From Meloidogyne chitwoodi (Eukaryota > Nematoda > Chromadorea > Rhabditida > Meloidogynidae): a DNA stretch of 64,000 nucleotides. The position numbers were made by a program, and so were the translations under genes. Each line of letters begins with the position of its first letter. The stretch's first letter is position 1. The stretch covers positions 1,550,001 to 1,614,000 of the forward strand of contig JACZZP010000007.1 in NCBI GenBank assembly GCA_015183035.1, read 5' to 3'. The notes beneath the pieces were generated by a model. The model was not told the origin of the DNA, made no database searches, and saw only the letters and a list, made by a program, of their open reading frames with translations. This document shows, in pieces, positions 51,886 through 62,958 of this stretch.

Positions 51886-53400
51886 ATGGGTGGAGAACAG
51901 TCAAAATCAGTCATCTCAAAAACTTCTAGAGCATCAAGAGGACCTCGTGCAACAGGAGGGTCATCTTCATCTGCTTTGGACAGAAGGTCACGTTCAACTA
52001 AGAAAAATTCAGATAAATATAAAGAAGACTATAAAGAAGATATTGATGACTTTGATGATAAAGAAGAGGGAATTGTCGGTGAAGGATTGCTTGGAGAAGG
52101 ACGTTTTTTGGAAGTACCAAGAAGAGCACATAATGTTTGTGGAATATTTGAAAATAATTATTTAATTATGGCACCACTTGATGATCAAATGGAAAGGGAT
52201 TTGGCTATCTATACAATCTTCAATTTTACAGAACCTGATAATGTAAATTTTATTTTTAAATTTTAAAAAATATTTTTAATTTTTAAAGACTATATTTGCA
52301 TATATTGCTAGACCAGAAGCTTTTCGAAGAGATGCAAAGGAATCTTTTGAGGCATTTCTTCGAGTTTCTCAAGCAAATGATGCAAAAGAAGAAAATAATT
52401 TAATTAAAAATGAACATATTCCAAAATGTCTAATGAAAGGTCGTTTGAAAAGACTTGTTTTTGGAATTGAAGAATTTCAACAATATGAACATGATCCTGA
52501 TTGGATTAATAGACCAGCAATTCTTTTCTATATGCCACCTGGAGTTTTTGTTACTTCTTTATTGGCAAATGCTCCTTTTGGGTAAAATTAAATAAATTAA
52601 TTAATTTTTAAATTATTAAATTAAATTAACTAGGATTATAGAGCCTTGGATTGCTTTGCTTATTGGAATTGGTCTAATCAAATCATTGCATAGTCTTCAT
52701 GAATTAGGATTTGTTCATCGTTATGTGACTCCTTGGAACTTTTTGTTGCAAACTCCATTCTCAATTGAAAATCTCAGAGATAAGATTATACATGTTGATT
52801 TTAGTTTAGCAATTGAATGGCCAACAAAGTAATTAATAAATTTATTTATTTATTTAAATTTATTTTTAATTTTTTAGAAAAGGTAAACATTCCGATTTAG
52901 TTGGTACTCGCAAATATAGCTCAAAACGTGCCCTTTCTCGACATGTTCAGGTATTTTTTAAATCTTTTTTTACCTTAACCAATAATTTATTTTTATTTTT
53001 TAGGGTCCTGCTGATGATTTTATTTCTGTAATTTATATTATTGCAGAATTGATCAGCGGAAAGTAAAAATATTTTAAATATATTTTTTTATTTTATTTTT
53101 AGACTTCCATGGCGTGCAGCAAAATCAGTTGCCGATGCTATTCCATTGCGTGATAAATTTGTCAATCATGTTACCTTCAATCGTTTGCCTAAGGAAATTC
53201 GTCTTCTCTATCAGTTAGTTTTTTTAATAATTAAATTATATAAATTTATTATTTATTTTTAAAGTAAACTCAATCGGATTGCTGGATGGACAAATCCTGA
53301 CTATAATCTAATTGAAAAAAGCTTCACAGATGCACTTTATAAAAAAGTGCCGGATTTGGGTGTGAAGGAAATTCCTAATTGGATGTCAATGCCTGAGTAA
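51886..53400 (+). CDS. CK1/TTBK-type pseudokinase, probably N-myristoylated
   Basis: Seven exons from ATG 51886 to TAA 53398-53400. The N-terminus MGGEQSKS fits an N-myristoylation signal and is followed by a basic Ser/Arg-rich stretch and an acidic one. The kinase-like fold has a glycine-rich VGEGLLGEGRF (about 52075) but no recognisable lysine of subdomain II. In the C-lobe, LHELGFVHRYVTPWNFLL (about 52700) replaces the HRD..K..N loop: Asp is Tyr and Lys is Thr. VDFSLA (about 52797) replaces DFG. The CK1-type VGTRKYSSKRALSRHVQ (about 52900) and the ELISGKLPWR stretch (about 53047-53110) are well kept. Loss of several catalytic residues while the fold is intact points to a pseudokinase, perhaps a membrane-tethered scaffold. 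Nematodes have an expanded CK1/TTBKL family, many expressed in sperm; expression here is unknown. Confidence 0.9.
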
Positions 53401-53443
53401 AAAAAGGAAAGGGAAAATAAATAGAAAGGCATAGATATAATAA

Positions 53444-53550
53444 TAATATGTTTTTTTCTGTAATTATATATTTATATTTATGTAAATTGTAAAAATTGTA
53501 GTGATATTCTATATAAATTAGGTATAAAATATTAAATGTTAAAATTTAGT
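53444..53550. repeat. First copy of a 107-bp direct duplication
   Basis: This stretch, starting 44 bases after the pseudokinase stop, is closely repeated at 53984-54092 with a few substitutions and short indels. It lies in the probable 3' UTR. Confidence 0.75.
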
Positions 53551-53754
53551 AAAGAGGGAACTTATATTTATCAAATTATATAATATATTTCATTTAATTA
53601 AAAAGTTATTTATTATGATGATAAATAAAATTAATTTATATCTTTCAAATATTTATTGTTTATTTTTATTTCATTTTTATGATTACCTTGATTATGTATG
53701 AGTTAATGAGAAATATTTCAAAGAAACTAAAGAAAACAATATTTCAAAGAAGTT

Positions 53755-53983
53755 TAGTACACTTAAGTGTAAGAATACACACTACGTAAATAGTAGCACT
53801 TAAGTATTTAGTACACTTAAGTGTAAGAATACACACTACGTAAATAGTAGCACTTAAGTATTTAGTACACTTAAGTGTAAGAATACACACTACGTAAATA
53901 GTAGCACTTAAGTATTTAGTACACTTAAGTGTAAGAATACACACTACGTAAATAGTAGCACTTAAGTATTTAGTACACTTAAG
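53755..53983. repeat. 54-bp minisatellite, 4.2 copies
   Basis: Identical 54-bp units start at 53755, 53809, 53863 and 53917, with a 13-base partial copy from 53971. Each unit contains the palindrome TACACTTAAGTGTA and a second CACTTAAGTA word. The four copies show no differences that I can see, so the amplification is recent. The 54-bp period equals 18 codons, which leaves an apparent open frame on the minus strand; this is a by-product and not a gene. Confidence 0.95.
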
Positions 53984-54092
53984 TAATATGTATTTCTTCT
54001 GTAATTATATATATATTTATGTAAATGTGTAAAAATTGTAGTGATATTCTATATAAATTATTCTTAAAAATATTAAATGTTTAAATTTTAGT
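53984..54092. repeat. Second copy of the 107-bp direct duplication
   Basis: It starts exactly where the minisatellite ends and repeats 53444-53550 (shared stretch AATTGTAGTGATATTCTATA among others). The duplicated 3' flank encloses the array. Confidence 0.75.
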
Positions 54093-54211
54093 CTGTAGAA
54101 AAGGAGAGTAAAAATAAAAAAAATTTAATTACTTAAACATTAATGCTTTTTTTTTAATTTTGAGATTATTATTTTTATTTAATTTAATTATTTATAAATA
54201 ATTTTATTTTT

Positions 54212-56616
54212 CTAATCATTTTTCTTTTCTTGATCAATTTTTCTTTTATTTTCATCTTTTTCATCAACATTTTCTTTAATTTGAGAATTATCTATTACTA
54301 CAATTGCAAATAATATTTGAATAAGACATAAACAAATTGAAAAAACTTTAAAAAAATAATAAAATAATTAATTAATTAAAAATAATTAAATAAACTAGGT
54401 CCAGATATTAAAACAAATAGCCAACTTGAATAAATAAAATGAGATTTAATAATTTCAATAATATTTAAATTAAATATTTGCCAACATTTATTTAATTTTA
54501 TTGAAATACAAAGACGATAATAAATTATTAAAAAAGATATTGAAATTGGATTAAAAAATAAAAATAATAAAATACGAGTAGATAAAGATGAAGATATTGG
54601 CCTTTAAAAAATAAATTAATTTAATTAAATATATTTAAATTGACTTACATATTTAAACCAACAAAAGCAATTGGTAATAAAATAATACAAAATATTAATG
54701 TAAGGGGAAAATTAACAAATGATAAAGCACCCAAAAATAATAATAATTCTAAATTTATTAAAAAAAGAGCAAAATGAAAAGATTTTAAATTTCTAAAAAA
54801 TAAATTAATTAATTAAAATTAATTAATTATTTAAATATATAAACTTACAATTTAATTCTAAAAATTAAAAATAAAATTAAAATAAATATTGGTAAAATAA
54901 AAGTGTTAAAATAAATAATTAATTCTTTTTTTGTTGAAAATAATAAATTAATATTTGAATAAATTAATATTTGTAAAATATAAAAACAAAATGATAATAA
55001 ATGTGAAAATCCAATAAAACGAATTGTTGGAATAATTGTACAAATTGTTAATTTATTAGAACTTCCCATTAAAAACCATTCACGAAGAGTCTAAAAAAGA
55101 AAATAAATTAAAATTAAATTATTAAAATTAACTGGTAAAAATAAAGGAGAAATAATTAATCCAAATAAAGGCATATAAAGAGCTGCTGGTACAAAATAAT
55201 GAGGATGTATAATTATATAAAGTAAATATGAATGATGAAATTTTTCTAATAAATTATTTAAAGAACGCTAAAAAAATAAAATATTTAAAGATATATATTC
55301 TTCAATTAATTTAAATTAATTAATTTTCCCTTACCATTCCTCCTTCAACAATTCTAACAATATCAACCAAATCAATAGTATTAACTCCAGAATTTGTATT
55401 TTCTTCATTAGCACGTAAAGTAATTGCATTAATTCCATAACGTCCAAAAACACAAGTAAAAGATTCTAATTCATTGAAACTAAGTGAAATAATTCCATTT
55501 AAAAATGTATTAGCTGATCTTTTAAAATCAAAATCATTTCTTGAACGTGTTATTTTATTAATTGTTGGAAGTGCACCCGTTCTTTCTACTAATAAAATAC
55601 CCAAATCAAGAATATCCATATTTGGTAATTTTCCATTAATCTTTAAATTAAATTAAATAATAATTAATTTAAATAACCATTCCATAAAGTAATTCAACAT
55701 TATCAAATAAATCTCCATTTAAATCTAATCCAAAAGCACCAATAAAAGTACCTCCATGTGCAGGTAATTCATTCCCATTAATAATTTCAATTCCTTCTTT
55801 CTTTAATCCAAAATAAGAAGAAAGCCAAATATCTGCTGCTTCAATACTTCCATTATCAATAAAAAGAAAAATTAAATCACGAGACCAATAAAGTTGATCT
55901 TTTTTTAAATAAATTAAATAATATTTAAATAAAATAAACCTTTAGAATAATCAGCAAATGCTAAAGCAACAGCAATTGATTCAATACTAGAAGCACTAAT
56001 TGGTACTGCTAATAAAATAGCCTCAACAGGTGAAGAACGGAATGCTCTTATTATTCCATAAATATTTTCCCCAGATATTGAATTATTTGACTTTTATAAA
56101 AAATAAAAATAATTTTATTAAAATATTTTTAAAAAATATAATTACATTAAAGAAAGAAGGTAATAATTTAAATTGTTGTCTATATACTTCTACTCTCATC
56201 TGAACAAATTGATCAAAAATATAATTACGTAAATCACTAAAAATAAATATTTAATTTTTAATAAAAATAATTAATTAATTAATTACCTTTGTTTATTTTT
56301 AATTTTGCCTAAATCTCCAAGTAATTTAGTTAATCTTTGTGTACCATCCCAATGCTCTTCAACTAGTCCTGCCTATAAAAAAATTAAAAAATCAGAAAAT
56401 GTTAATGCACGAATTTTTAAATAAAATTATTTAATTAACTACCAAAAGTGCATTTTCTTGTATTTTTGTTTTTTCTCCAATTTCTCCATAAATTATTAAA
56501 AAAGTGTAAATAAAAGCAAATAAAATTAATAAAAAGCCAATTAATGTAGAATAATTAATTATTTTCATTAAAATAACAGGCGGTTGATTTGAACGAATTG
56601 AACATTGACGAAGCAT
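54212..56616 (-). CDS. GPAA1: GPI transamidase subunit GPAA1 (GAA1)
   Basis: ER-membrane subunit of the GPI transamidase, which attaches the GPI anchor to proteins. I take the ATG at 56614-56616 (MLRQCS); an open stretch continues upstream without another ATG. Features in order: first membrane helix (STLIGFLLILFAFIYTFLIIY, 56550-56500), the luminal M28-like domain with ENIYGIIRAFRSSPVEAILLA (about 56075-56010), QLYWSRDLIFLFID (about 55890), GTFIGAFGLDLNGD (about 55745), NGKLPNMDILDLGIL (about 55620), RYGINAITLRA (about 55440) and LNNLLEKFHHSYLLYII (about 55250). Several membrane helices follow to a Lys/Asp/Glu-rich C-terminal tail, TAG 54212-54214. Motif order is as in GAA1 proteins. Confidence 0.9.
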
Positions 56617-57136
56617 TTTTAAATTAATAAAACACAAAATTAAATTAATATTATTTTTTAATTAAAATATATATTTAAAAATATATATTAATAAATTAAA
56701 TTAAATATATTTAATAAGATTTATTTAAATAATCTAAATATAATACAAGAAATACAATATTGAGAAGAGTGAGTACTGATTTATTTAAAAATATTCTTAA
56801 AAACATATTCAAAAAATAGATTAGTATAATAATAATAAAATTATATAAATGAGTAAAAAATAAAATTATACAAAAAAAAAGACGCAAAATTTTAAATAAA
56901 TGAGATTTTGGAGAAAAATAAACAAAATATATAAATTGTCAAAAAATAAAAATAAAAAGTATTTTTGTATTGGCAATTTTATTGGGAAAACATTTTATAA
57001 TAGAATATATTCCAACTATTTACTAAAATAATGCTTACTGGAAATTCTAGAGGAAAGCATTATTTTAGTAATTATTAAATAAAATATAATATTTAAATTT
57101 TGAGGTTTAAATTTAGTCTTTTTTTAAATTACTTGA
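56617..57136. other. Spacer between GPAA1 and the DHHC gene
   Basis: About 520 bp of A/T-rich DNA that includes the DHHC gene's 3' UTR and the GPAA1 promoter. The only structure I see is the hairpin at 57020-57071. Confidence 0.55.
57020..57071. terminator. Perfect 17-bp stem-loop after the DHHC stop
   Basis: TTACTAAAATAATGCTT (57020-57036) and AAGCATTATTTTAGTAA (57055-57071) pair perfectly around an 18-base loop. It starts 65 bases downstream of the DHHC stop codon (minus strand). Could be a 3' UTR element, a small RNA precursor or a short foldback insertion; the sequence alone does not decide. Confidence 0.45.
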
Positions 57137-58634
57137 TCAAACAGAAAATTCAAAAGCTTTATCTGAATGGAAGGGAACATCGAAGGGATTCTAAAAAATT
57201 AAATAAAAATTTATTTAAAAAATAAAAAAACAAACCAGCCATTTATAAGAAAATTTCTGTCCTCCACCACCACCAAAAACTACTTGTAAATTTTTCCACG
57301 CAGATGAAGATTTATTATTTCCATTTTCAATATCTTCATTAGAAATATTTCTTCTTCTTCCATTATTATTATTCCACTAAAAAATTAATTTATATTTTAT
57401 ATTAAATTTAATTTAATTAAAAATATATTTTTTACATTTCTTTCTTCTTTTAAATTTTCTATTCCAGTTTGATCAGAACAAATTGCAGAAATTTGTGTTC
57501 CAAACATTACAGCAGTAAAAATTGAAAAAAGAACAGCTTCGAAAAGAAGAAAAATTAAAAGAATAGTAGTTGCTGGTGGACTAAAAACAGAACAGGGCCT
57601 CCAATCGTCACCAACACACCAAACAAATTGCTAAATAAAATTAAATAAATTAAATATTTTTTAAAATAAATATACACTAATAGCCCAATAGAGTGTATGG
57701 CAAGAAAGTAGAGATATGTAAAACTTAAATTAATTATTTTTATAAAATTATATAAACAATTTAAATTACCGTAAAGAGAACAAAACATTTCTGAAAAATA
57801 AAAATTTAATTAAACTTATTATTTTTAAAAAACTTTACTTGATTATTTTCACCAACACAATTGTTTACCCACTGAAAAAAAAAAACGTTTTTTAAATTAA
57901 TTTAAAAAATTTAATGATTATCCAATAGATACACAAGTTATTTCCAAAAAAATTAAAAAAAGTAATAAAATTTAAATTTAAAAGAAACTCACAGGACAGT
58001 GATGATCCATTCCTAAAAAAATAATATAAAATATTATTAATATTTAAAAAAATAAACAAACTTCTTATACATCTTTTACAAACAGAACAATGATGTGCTC
58101 TTTCTGGTTTTAATGAAGCACATTTTGTACATTTATAAAGAATAGTTCCATTATATTGTTGTTCTCTTTCTAATTGTGCAATATATTCTTCAGTTAAAGT
58201 ACCCTTTGGAACTGCACCAGGATCAGTAAACCTTTTTTTAATATTAAAGATTTGTCAAAATATTGAAATGGAAATTTATTTCCAATTTATTAATAAAAAA
58301 AATTCAAACATAGTTTTAAGATGTGCAGCGCCAGAAAGTATAAACAGAATTTCAAAAATTATAAAATTAATTGATTGATGAATTTTATTATCTTCAAAAG
58401 AAGTCATCATTATAGCTAAAATACAAAATTGGCCATAGCTAAGAAGTAACCATGTAAAAAGACCGCAAACAATTCCTAAAATAAATGTTAAATATTTATA
58501 TTTAGGATAAGAAAAATTATTTAAAAAATTAACCAATAAAATTGTAAAAACAAAAACTAACCACAAGCATCATAAACACACCAATTTCGACCACAAAAAT
58601 TATTTTTTCCAGGAATATGACGACCACCAACCAT
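57137..58634 (-). CDS. DHHC-type protein S-palmitoyltransferase
   Basis: ATG 58632-58634 to TGA 57137-57139, about eight exons. After a Cys-containing N-terminus ([13 protein letters not shown]) come two membrane helices (about 58560-58300). Next is the [10 protein letters not shown] motif (about 58235), then the Cys-rich zinc domain with [20 protein letters not shown] and KRCIRSMDHHCPWVNNCVG (58130-57860), holding the catalytic DHHC cysteine. NNQKCF follows, then two more helices (about 57700-57520) and a cytoplasmic tail. The enzyme transfers palmitate to cysteines of membrane-associated proteins at the Golgi or ER. The domain sequence is closest in type to the ZDHHC3/7 (GODZ) group as far as I can judge. 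Confidence 0.92.
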
Positions 58635-59644
58635 GTTGTTAAAAGCAAAACATAATAATTAAATAATTAATCACTTCATTGAAATATTTAAGTGATTTAA
58701 TTATATTAAATTCTTTTTAAAAAAATAATAAAAATTAAATTTAGAAAAAAATCAAAATTTAGAAACAGAGAGAATGTTTAATTTTTGTATAAATCATTCT
58801 CTTTAAACAAAAAATTATTATTCATTGTCAGTAGTAATATTTACTATAAAAATGAAACATTCCACTGTCAACCGATCTCCTAAAAAAATTAAAAAAAATT
58901 AATGATTAAAAAATAATTTTTGTTTTAAACAATTAAATATAAAAAAATATATTTTTTAAATTTATTTTTTATCAAAACACAAAATTTAAAATAAACACAA
59001 AAAAATGGTAGATCAACACATGATGCTATTATTTATTTACTGCATAATTGGAAAAAACTGAAACAAAACTACAAATTTTTAAATTTTAGAGACAAAAAAC
59101 TTTTAGAAAATTATTTTTTAGACTTTTATAAGTGAATTGTTTCAGTTTTAGAAGAAAATTAAGAAGTGTGTTTTTAAAGATATTTAAAGAACAAATTTAC
59201 ACCTTTTATAAACAAAATATTGTATCAAAAAACTAATCTTTTTTCATTACAAATTTACTAAAATATATTAATTCTCAAACTTTTAAATTTTTTTTCAAAC
59301 AAATTTTAGCAAAATAAAAAATGGCCAACTGGGAAAATATTTGGAGAAGACTAAAAGTACTTATATTCTTATAAGTGACAAGTTAATTAATAAAATAAAA
59401 CAAATAAATTGTCACTTTAATTCAAATAAGAATATATTAATTAAACTAAGTATTACCTATTTAATCTTAAAAATTAACATAATTTCTTATAATTCTTTAA
59501 ATTTTATTATTATAAAATAAGAAATACGGCCTCATTGTCATAAAAGAATATAAGTACAAAAGAAAATTAAAACCGAATAATCAATAAACTTCTCATCTCA
59601 ATATTGAGAGTAATTAAACATCGCTTTTTTAACTAAATATTTAT
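58635..59644. other. A/T-rich intergenic region
   Basis: About 1 kb between the DHHC start and the VAP stop (both minus). No gene is visible. It contains short inverted words such as ACTTATATTCTTATAAGT near 59357, and otherwise simple A/T sequence. Confidence 0.55.
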
Positions 59645-60954
59645 TCACAGCATTTTGCCAATTATCAGACCGAGCAAAAGAGCCAATACAACGAACAGAA
59701 TAACCTAAAAATATTTATTTAAAACAATAAAAATAAATAAAATACTTGAACAATAGGAACACTGTCGTGTTGAGTAAGTGCTTCAACAGAATGTGAAGCA
59801 CGTGCAAGTTGTTCAACTCTTTCCTAAAGAAATTAAAAAGAATTATAAATTTAAAAAAAAAATAATTGAAAAACCATTAATGCAAAATTCTCTTTTTCCA
59901 AATTTGTCTTTTCATCCTGATACATTTTACGCAATTCTATTTCCTTTTGAAGAGCAGCCTGTGGATCAGTTTCAAACAATTCCTTAAAAATTATATAAAT
60001 TAAAATATTTAATAATTGTTTTATATTATTTTTAAAATAATTATTTATATTCTATGGTTTGAAAATTATTAATTTATTCTACCCACATGTTCAGAAGACA
60101 ATGTAGGATTAAATTTATCGGCATCTTGTCGCAGCATTTGCTTAGTCTCCGCATATTCAGATGGAGAAGTTGTTGTATTAGTAGCCGTCATTCCACTTGC
60201 ATTTATATCGGTTGGAGAATATCCAAATGGCCACTTTAAAAAAATTTTTAACTTCATTTCTAAAAACATTTTGTATTCATGTCGCTTGGGTATTTTGGTA
60301 TTTATATCAATTTTAATAACCTTGAAGACTACTCTCAATTTGGAATCCATAACTTTGGAAGCATCCACTTCCTTCCAAAACTGATCAGGTGGCGTTGGTG
60401 CGAAACCGGCACTTTCCTGATCAACAAATGCACTCTAAATAAAATTTGGCAAATTAGTAAAACCAAAAAATCCTAATATTGGTATTTGTAAATACGGTCA
60501 ATTATATTTTTTACCTGCCCAAGTACCCATGAAAAGAATTTCTATATTAAAAATCAATACAGAAAATTTAGTAACTAACCTGTATCATAAATTTGTGACG
60601 GCTTCGCTCGCTCTCCAAAATCTCAGGTGACTCGATTGGCTGCAACATTACATTGATCTGCATTTTATCTTTAGCCTTTAATAAAAATATAAATTACTTG
60701 TTAGACCAAGAAAAAACAAAAAACCTTAATAATTCCTGAATTGGGGCGGACACAATAAAATTTAGGAGCTGTGGTCTTAACCTTAAAGTATACATCTCTC
60801 GATGAAGGATTCGACAGAGTAAGGTTTGTGTTGACATATTCAGTAAAAGGACCTGATAATTGAAAAAATAAATAAAAAGAACAAATTTATAAAAACCTGT
60901 AAATACCAATTCATTGCTCGGATCAAGAATAAGAATTTGGGGTTGTTTTGTCAT
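59645..60954 (-). CDS. vpr-1: VAMP-associated protein (VAP)
   Basis: Tail-anchored ER protein that tethers FFAT-motif lipid-transfer proteins at contact sites. ATG is 60952-60954. The MSP domain has [47 protein letters not shown] strands with the FFAT-binding Lys/Thr residues (60940-60740), and HKFMIQSAFV across an intron (about 60590/60430). A linker with FKWPFGYSP leads to a coiled coil (60000-59800, [19 protein letters not shown]). The final exon encodes the tail anchor [22 protein letters not shown] 59645-59647. All parts expected of a full-length VAP are present. In C. elegans the VPR-1 MSP domain is also secreted as a signal. Confidence 0.95.
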
Positions 60955-61794
60955 TTCTAAGTGTTTAAATTAAATTATTTTTGATTAAATAAATAAATGA
61001 TAATCATTATTAGAGTGCGGTAAAATTAAATTTTCAGGATCATATAACAGGATTGGATTTAAAATTTTTAAAGGGCAGGACCCGAAAGGTCTTATTCATC
61101 AAATCTTTTAATCCTGTAGTGTCGGGCAAATTTTTTAATTCTCGGGTTTTAATCTTTAATAATCAATCCCAGTACAAACATAGGCGTCTCAGTACCAAAA
61201 AGTTTTTATGGTGAAATAGTGGTTTTTTCTTCATTTTAATACCCTTCTTTCATTTTTATAACTTATTTTACTTGATTCATTTATATTTATTCAATTTTTG
61301 TATGGATCATATAGAAAATAGACATTTTTGAAAAACGTCGCTACTGAAATGAACTCCTTTGCATGGGACTGAAATGGCAGTAATGAAATGGCGATACTGA
61401 AATGGCTTGTTTCGACTGTAAACCAATTACAAAACTAAATATTAATTCATTTTAGCGTTCGGTGCTGAATTGGATTCGACCGGATTTTTCAAAGTCTAGA
61501 TAAAAATCTGGGTTTTTTCAACTGTGTTTTGAAAAATGTTTTTTAGATAGGATTACATACACTTCTAGAAAAATATGTACATATAGGGTTAAATTTAGTA
61601 ATCCATGATATTTGACTATTTAAAAAAATCAAACTAATCTCAAAAGTATATTCTCCAAGAGCTTCCTTTATTATTTAACATAAAAAATATAACTAGTTTA
61701 GATATATTTATTTACAGTCAGGGCATAATTCTTGAACAATTTAATTTCTCTTTAAATACTACACAAATTAAATAAAAAGTTAGGTATATATAAT
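60955..61794. other. Intergenic region with degraded repeats
   Basis: It holds the VAP promoter and the MRGBP 3' flank. The stretch 61020-61170 contains scattered GGATTGG, GACCCGA and CTCGGGTTTT words reminiscent of the GC-word islands. The stretch 61339-61420 is a short diverged tandem repeat. No gene is visible. Confidence 0.55.
61339..61420. repeat. Diverged TACTGAAATGGC tandem repeat
   Basis: The word (A)CTGAAATGG or a close form occurs four to five times at about 12-15 base spacing: CTACTGAAATGAAC, GGACTGAAATGGCAG, TAATGAAATGGCGA, TACTGAAATGGCTT. It is another case of local word amplification. Confidence 0.6.
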
Positions 61795-62388
61795 TTATAT
61801 ATGTGTTTGAAAACTATAGGGAAGAGTAAAAAATTTGCTTAAATCAAATAAAGTTTTTCTTTCCAATTCTTCAGGAATAAGTTCATTTTCTTGTATTAAT
61901 TCCAAATCATAAAATTCATTTAATTTAGCTTCAACTTGTTCAATTGTTGGTCTAATAGAATAATTTGGTGAAAAAGCCATAGGTTTCTTTGGATCAATTT
62001 TATTTTCTTGTCGACGTTTCTTTAGTACTTCAAAATCATTTTCAGATAAATAATCCTAGAAAATTTTGGTTAAATTAACAAATTGTTTTGAAGGAGAATT
62101 TTTAAATTAAATATGTATATGCTGAACTAGGGGAATAAGTATGCGTTTAAAAGTAAAAACATATTAGAATTTAAAATTACCTCAAAATTTATATCATCTT
62201 CAAAGTCAAAAATGTTGTTCAAAAAAATTGTAAGAAGAACCTAAAAGATAAAAAAATAAAACTAAAAAATTAAAATAGAAACAAACAATATTAAAATGCC
62301 TATTAATCCCTACAGGTTTGTGATTAACCAATTTCAATAGTAATCGATTCACTGCTTCCAAAGGCCAATTATCCATTGAATTTGACAT
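61795..62388 (-). CDS. MRGBP: MRG-binding protein (MRGBP/EAF7), NuA4/TIP60 subunit
   Basis: Three exons, ATG 62386-62388 to TAA 61795-61797, about 135 residues. The opening WPLEAVNRLLLKLVNHKPVG and INRHFNIVLLT (splice inside this motif at 62292/62240) match the EAF7 core, in which a conserved HKPVGVNRHF helix is the hallmark. The later AKLNEFYDLELIQENELIP (about 61930-61870) matches the second EAF7 block. The protein links MRG-domain proteins to the NuA4/TIP60 histone acetyltransferase complex. The insertion between the two blocks (acidic, then basic) is longer than in vertebrates. It lies downstream of the capping enzyme on the same strand, 570 bases apart. Confidence 0.85.
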
Positions 62389-62958
62389 TTTTTGATATTT
62401 TAAAAAAACCTTTTGAGAAAATTTAATTAATTTAAAATTCAGATAATCAAAATTTAAAATAAAAAGTGAGTTTATATACAACAACTCATATAAAATAATT
62501 AATTATAATTTAGTATTTATCCATTTTTATACATCACAAATAAATATTTTAATGAAAAATTAACTTTAATTATCATTTCTTTGATGTTAAAAAGGATAAA
62601 TAATTTATTTAAAAAAGAGTATTTCAAATAATAAAATTTAACAATAAAATAAGTACAATATTATTATTTGGGGACTAAATTCAATATTTAATCAAGTCTT
62701 CTTTATATTGTGTAAATTCCTCTAAAACCGTGAAGAGATGAAAGATTAAAAATTAAAATCTCCATGTAAAGACATATGTAAACCTCTATATTGTAATCCT
62801 TTAATAAAATTATATTCCAAAGAATTCACACAATTAATTAAACAACGACTATAAGTAATTAATAATAAAAATAATTAAAATAAAGTGTTTTTCTCTCATC
62901 TGTCAATATTTCTCACAAATATTATTTAAATAAAAAATATCATCTTTTAACCATAGTT
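62389..62958. other. A/T-rich spacer
   Basis: About 570 bp between the capping-enzyme stop and the MRGBP start, same strand. The spacing is rather long for a typical nematode operon. Nothing beyond A/T-rich sequence is seen. Confidence 0.5.

Noticed and set aside
53744..53944. Minus-strand open frame with a repeated peptide
   Set aside because: It exists only because the 54-bp minisatellite unit is a multiple of three; no start context, splice sites or homology.
53755..53983. CRISPR-like array
   Set aside because: Units are contiguous and identical, with no unique spacers, and the sequence is eukaryotic.
56617..56637. Upstream start for GPAA1
   Set aside because: The added residues begin at TTG; the first ATG is at 56616 and gives the expected short cytoplasmic N-terminus.
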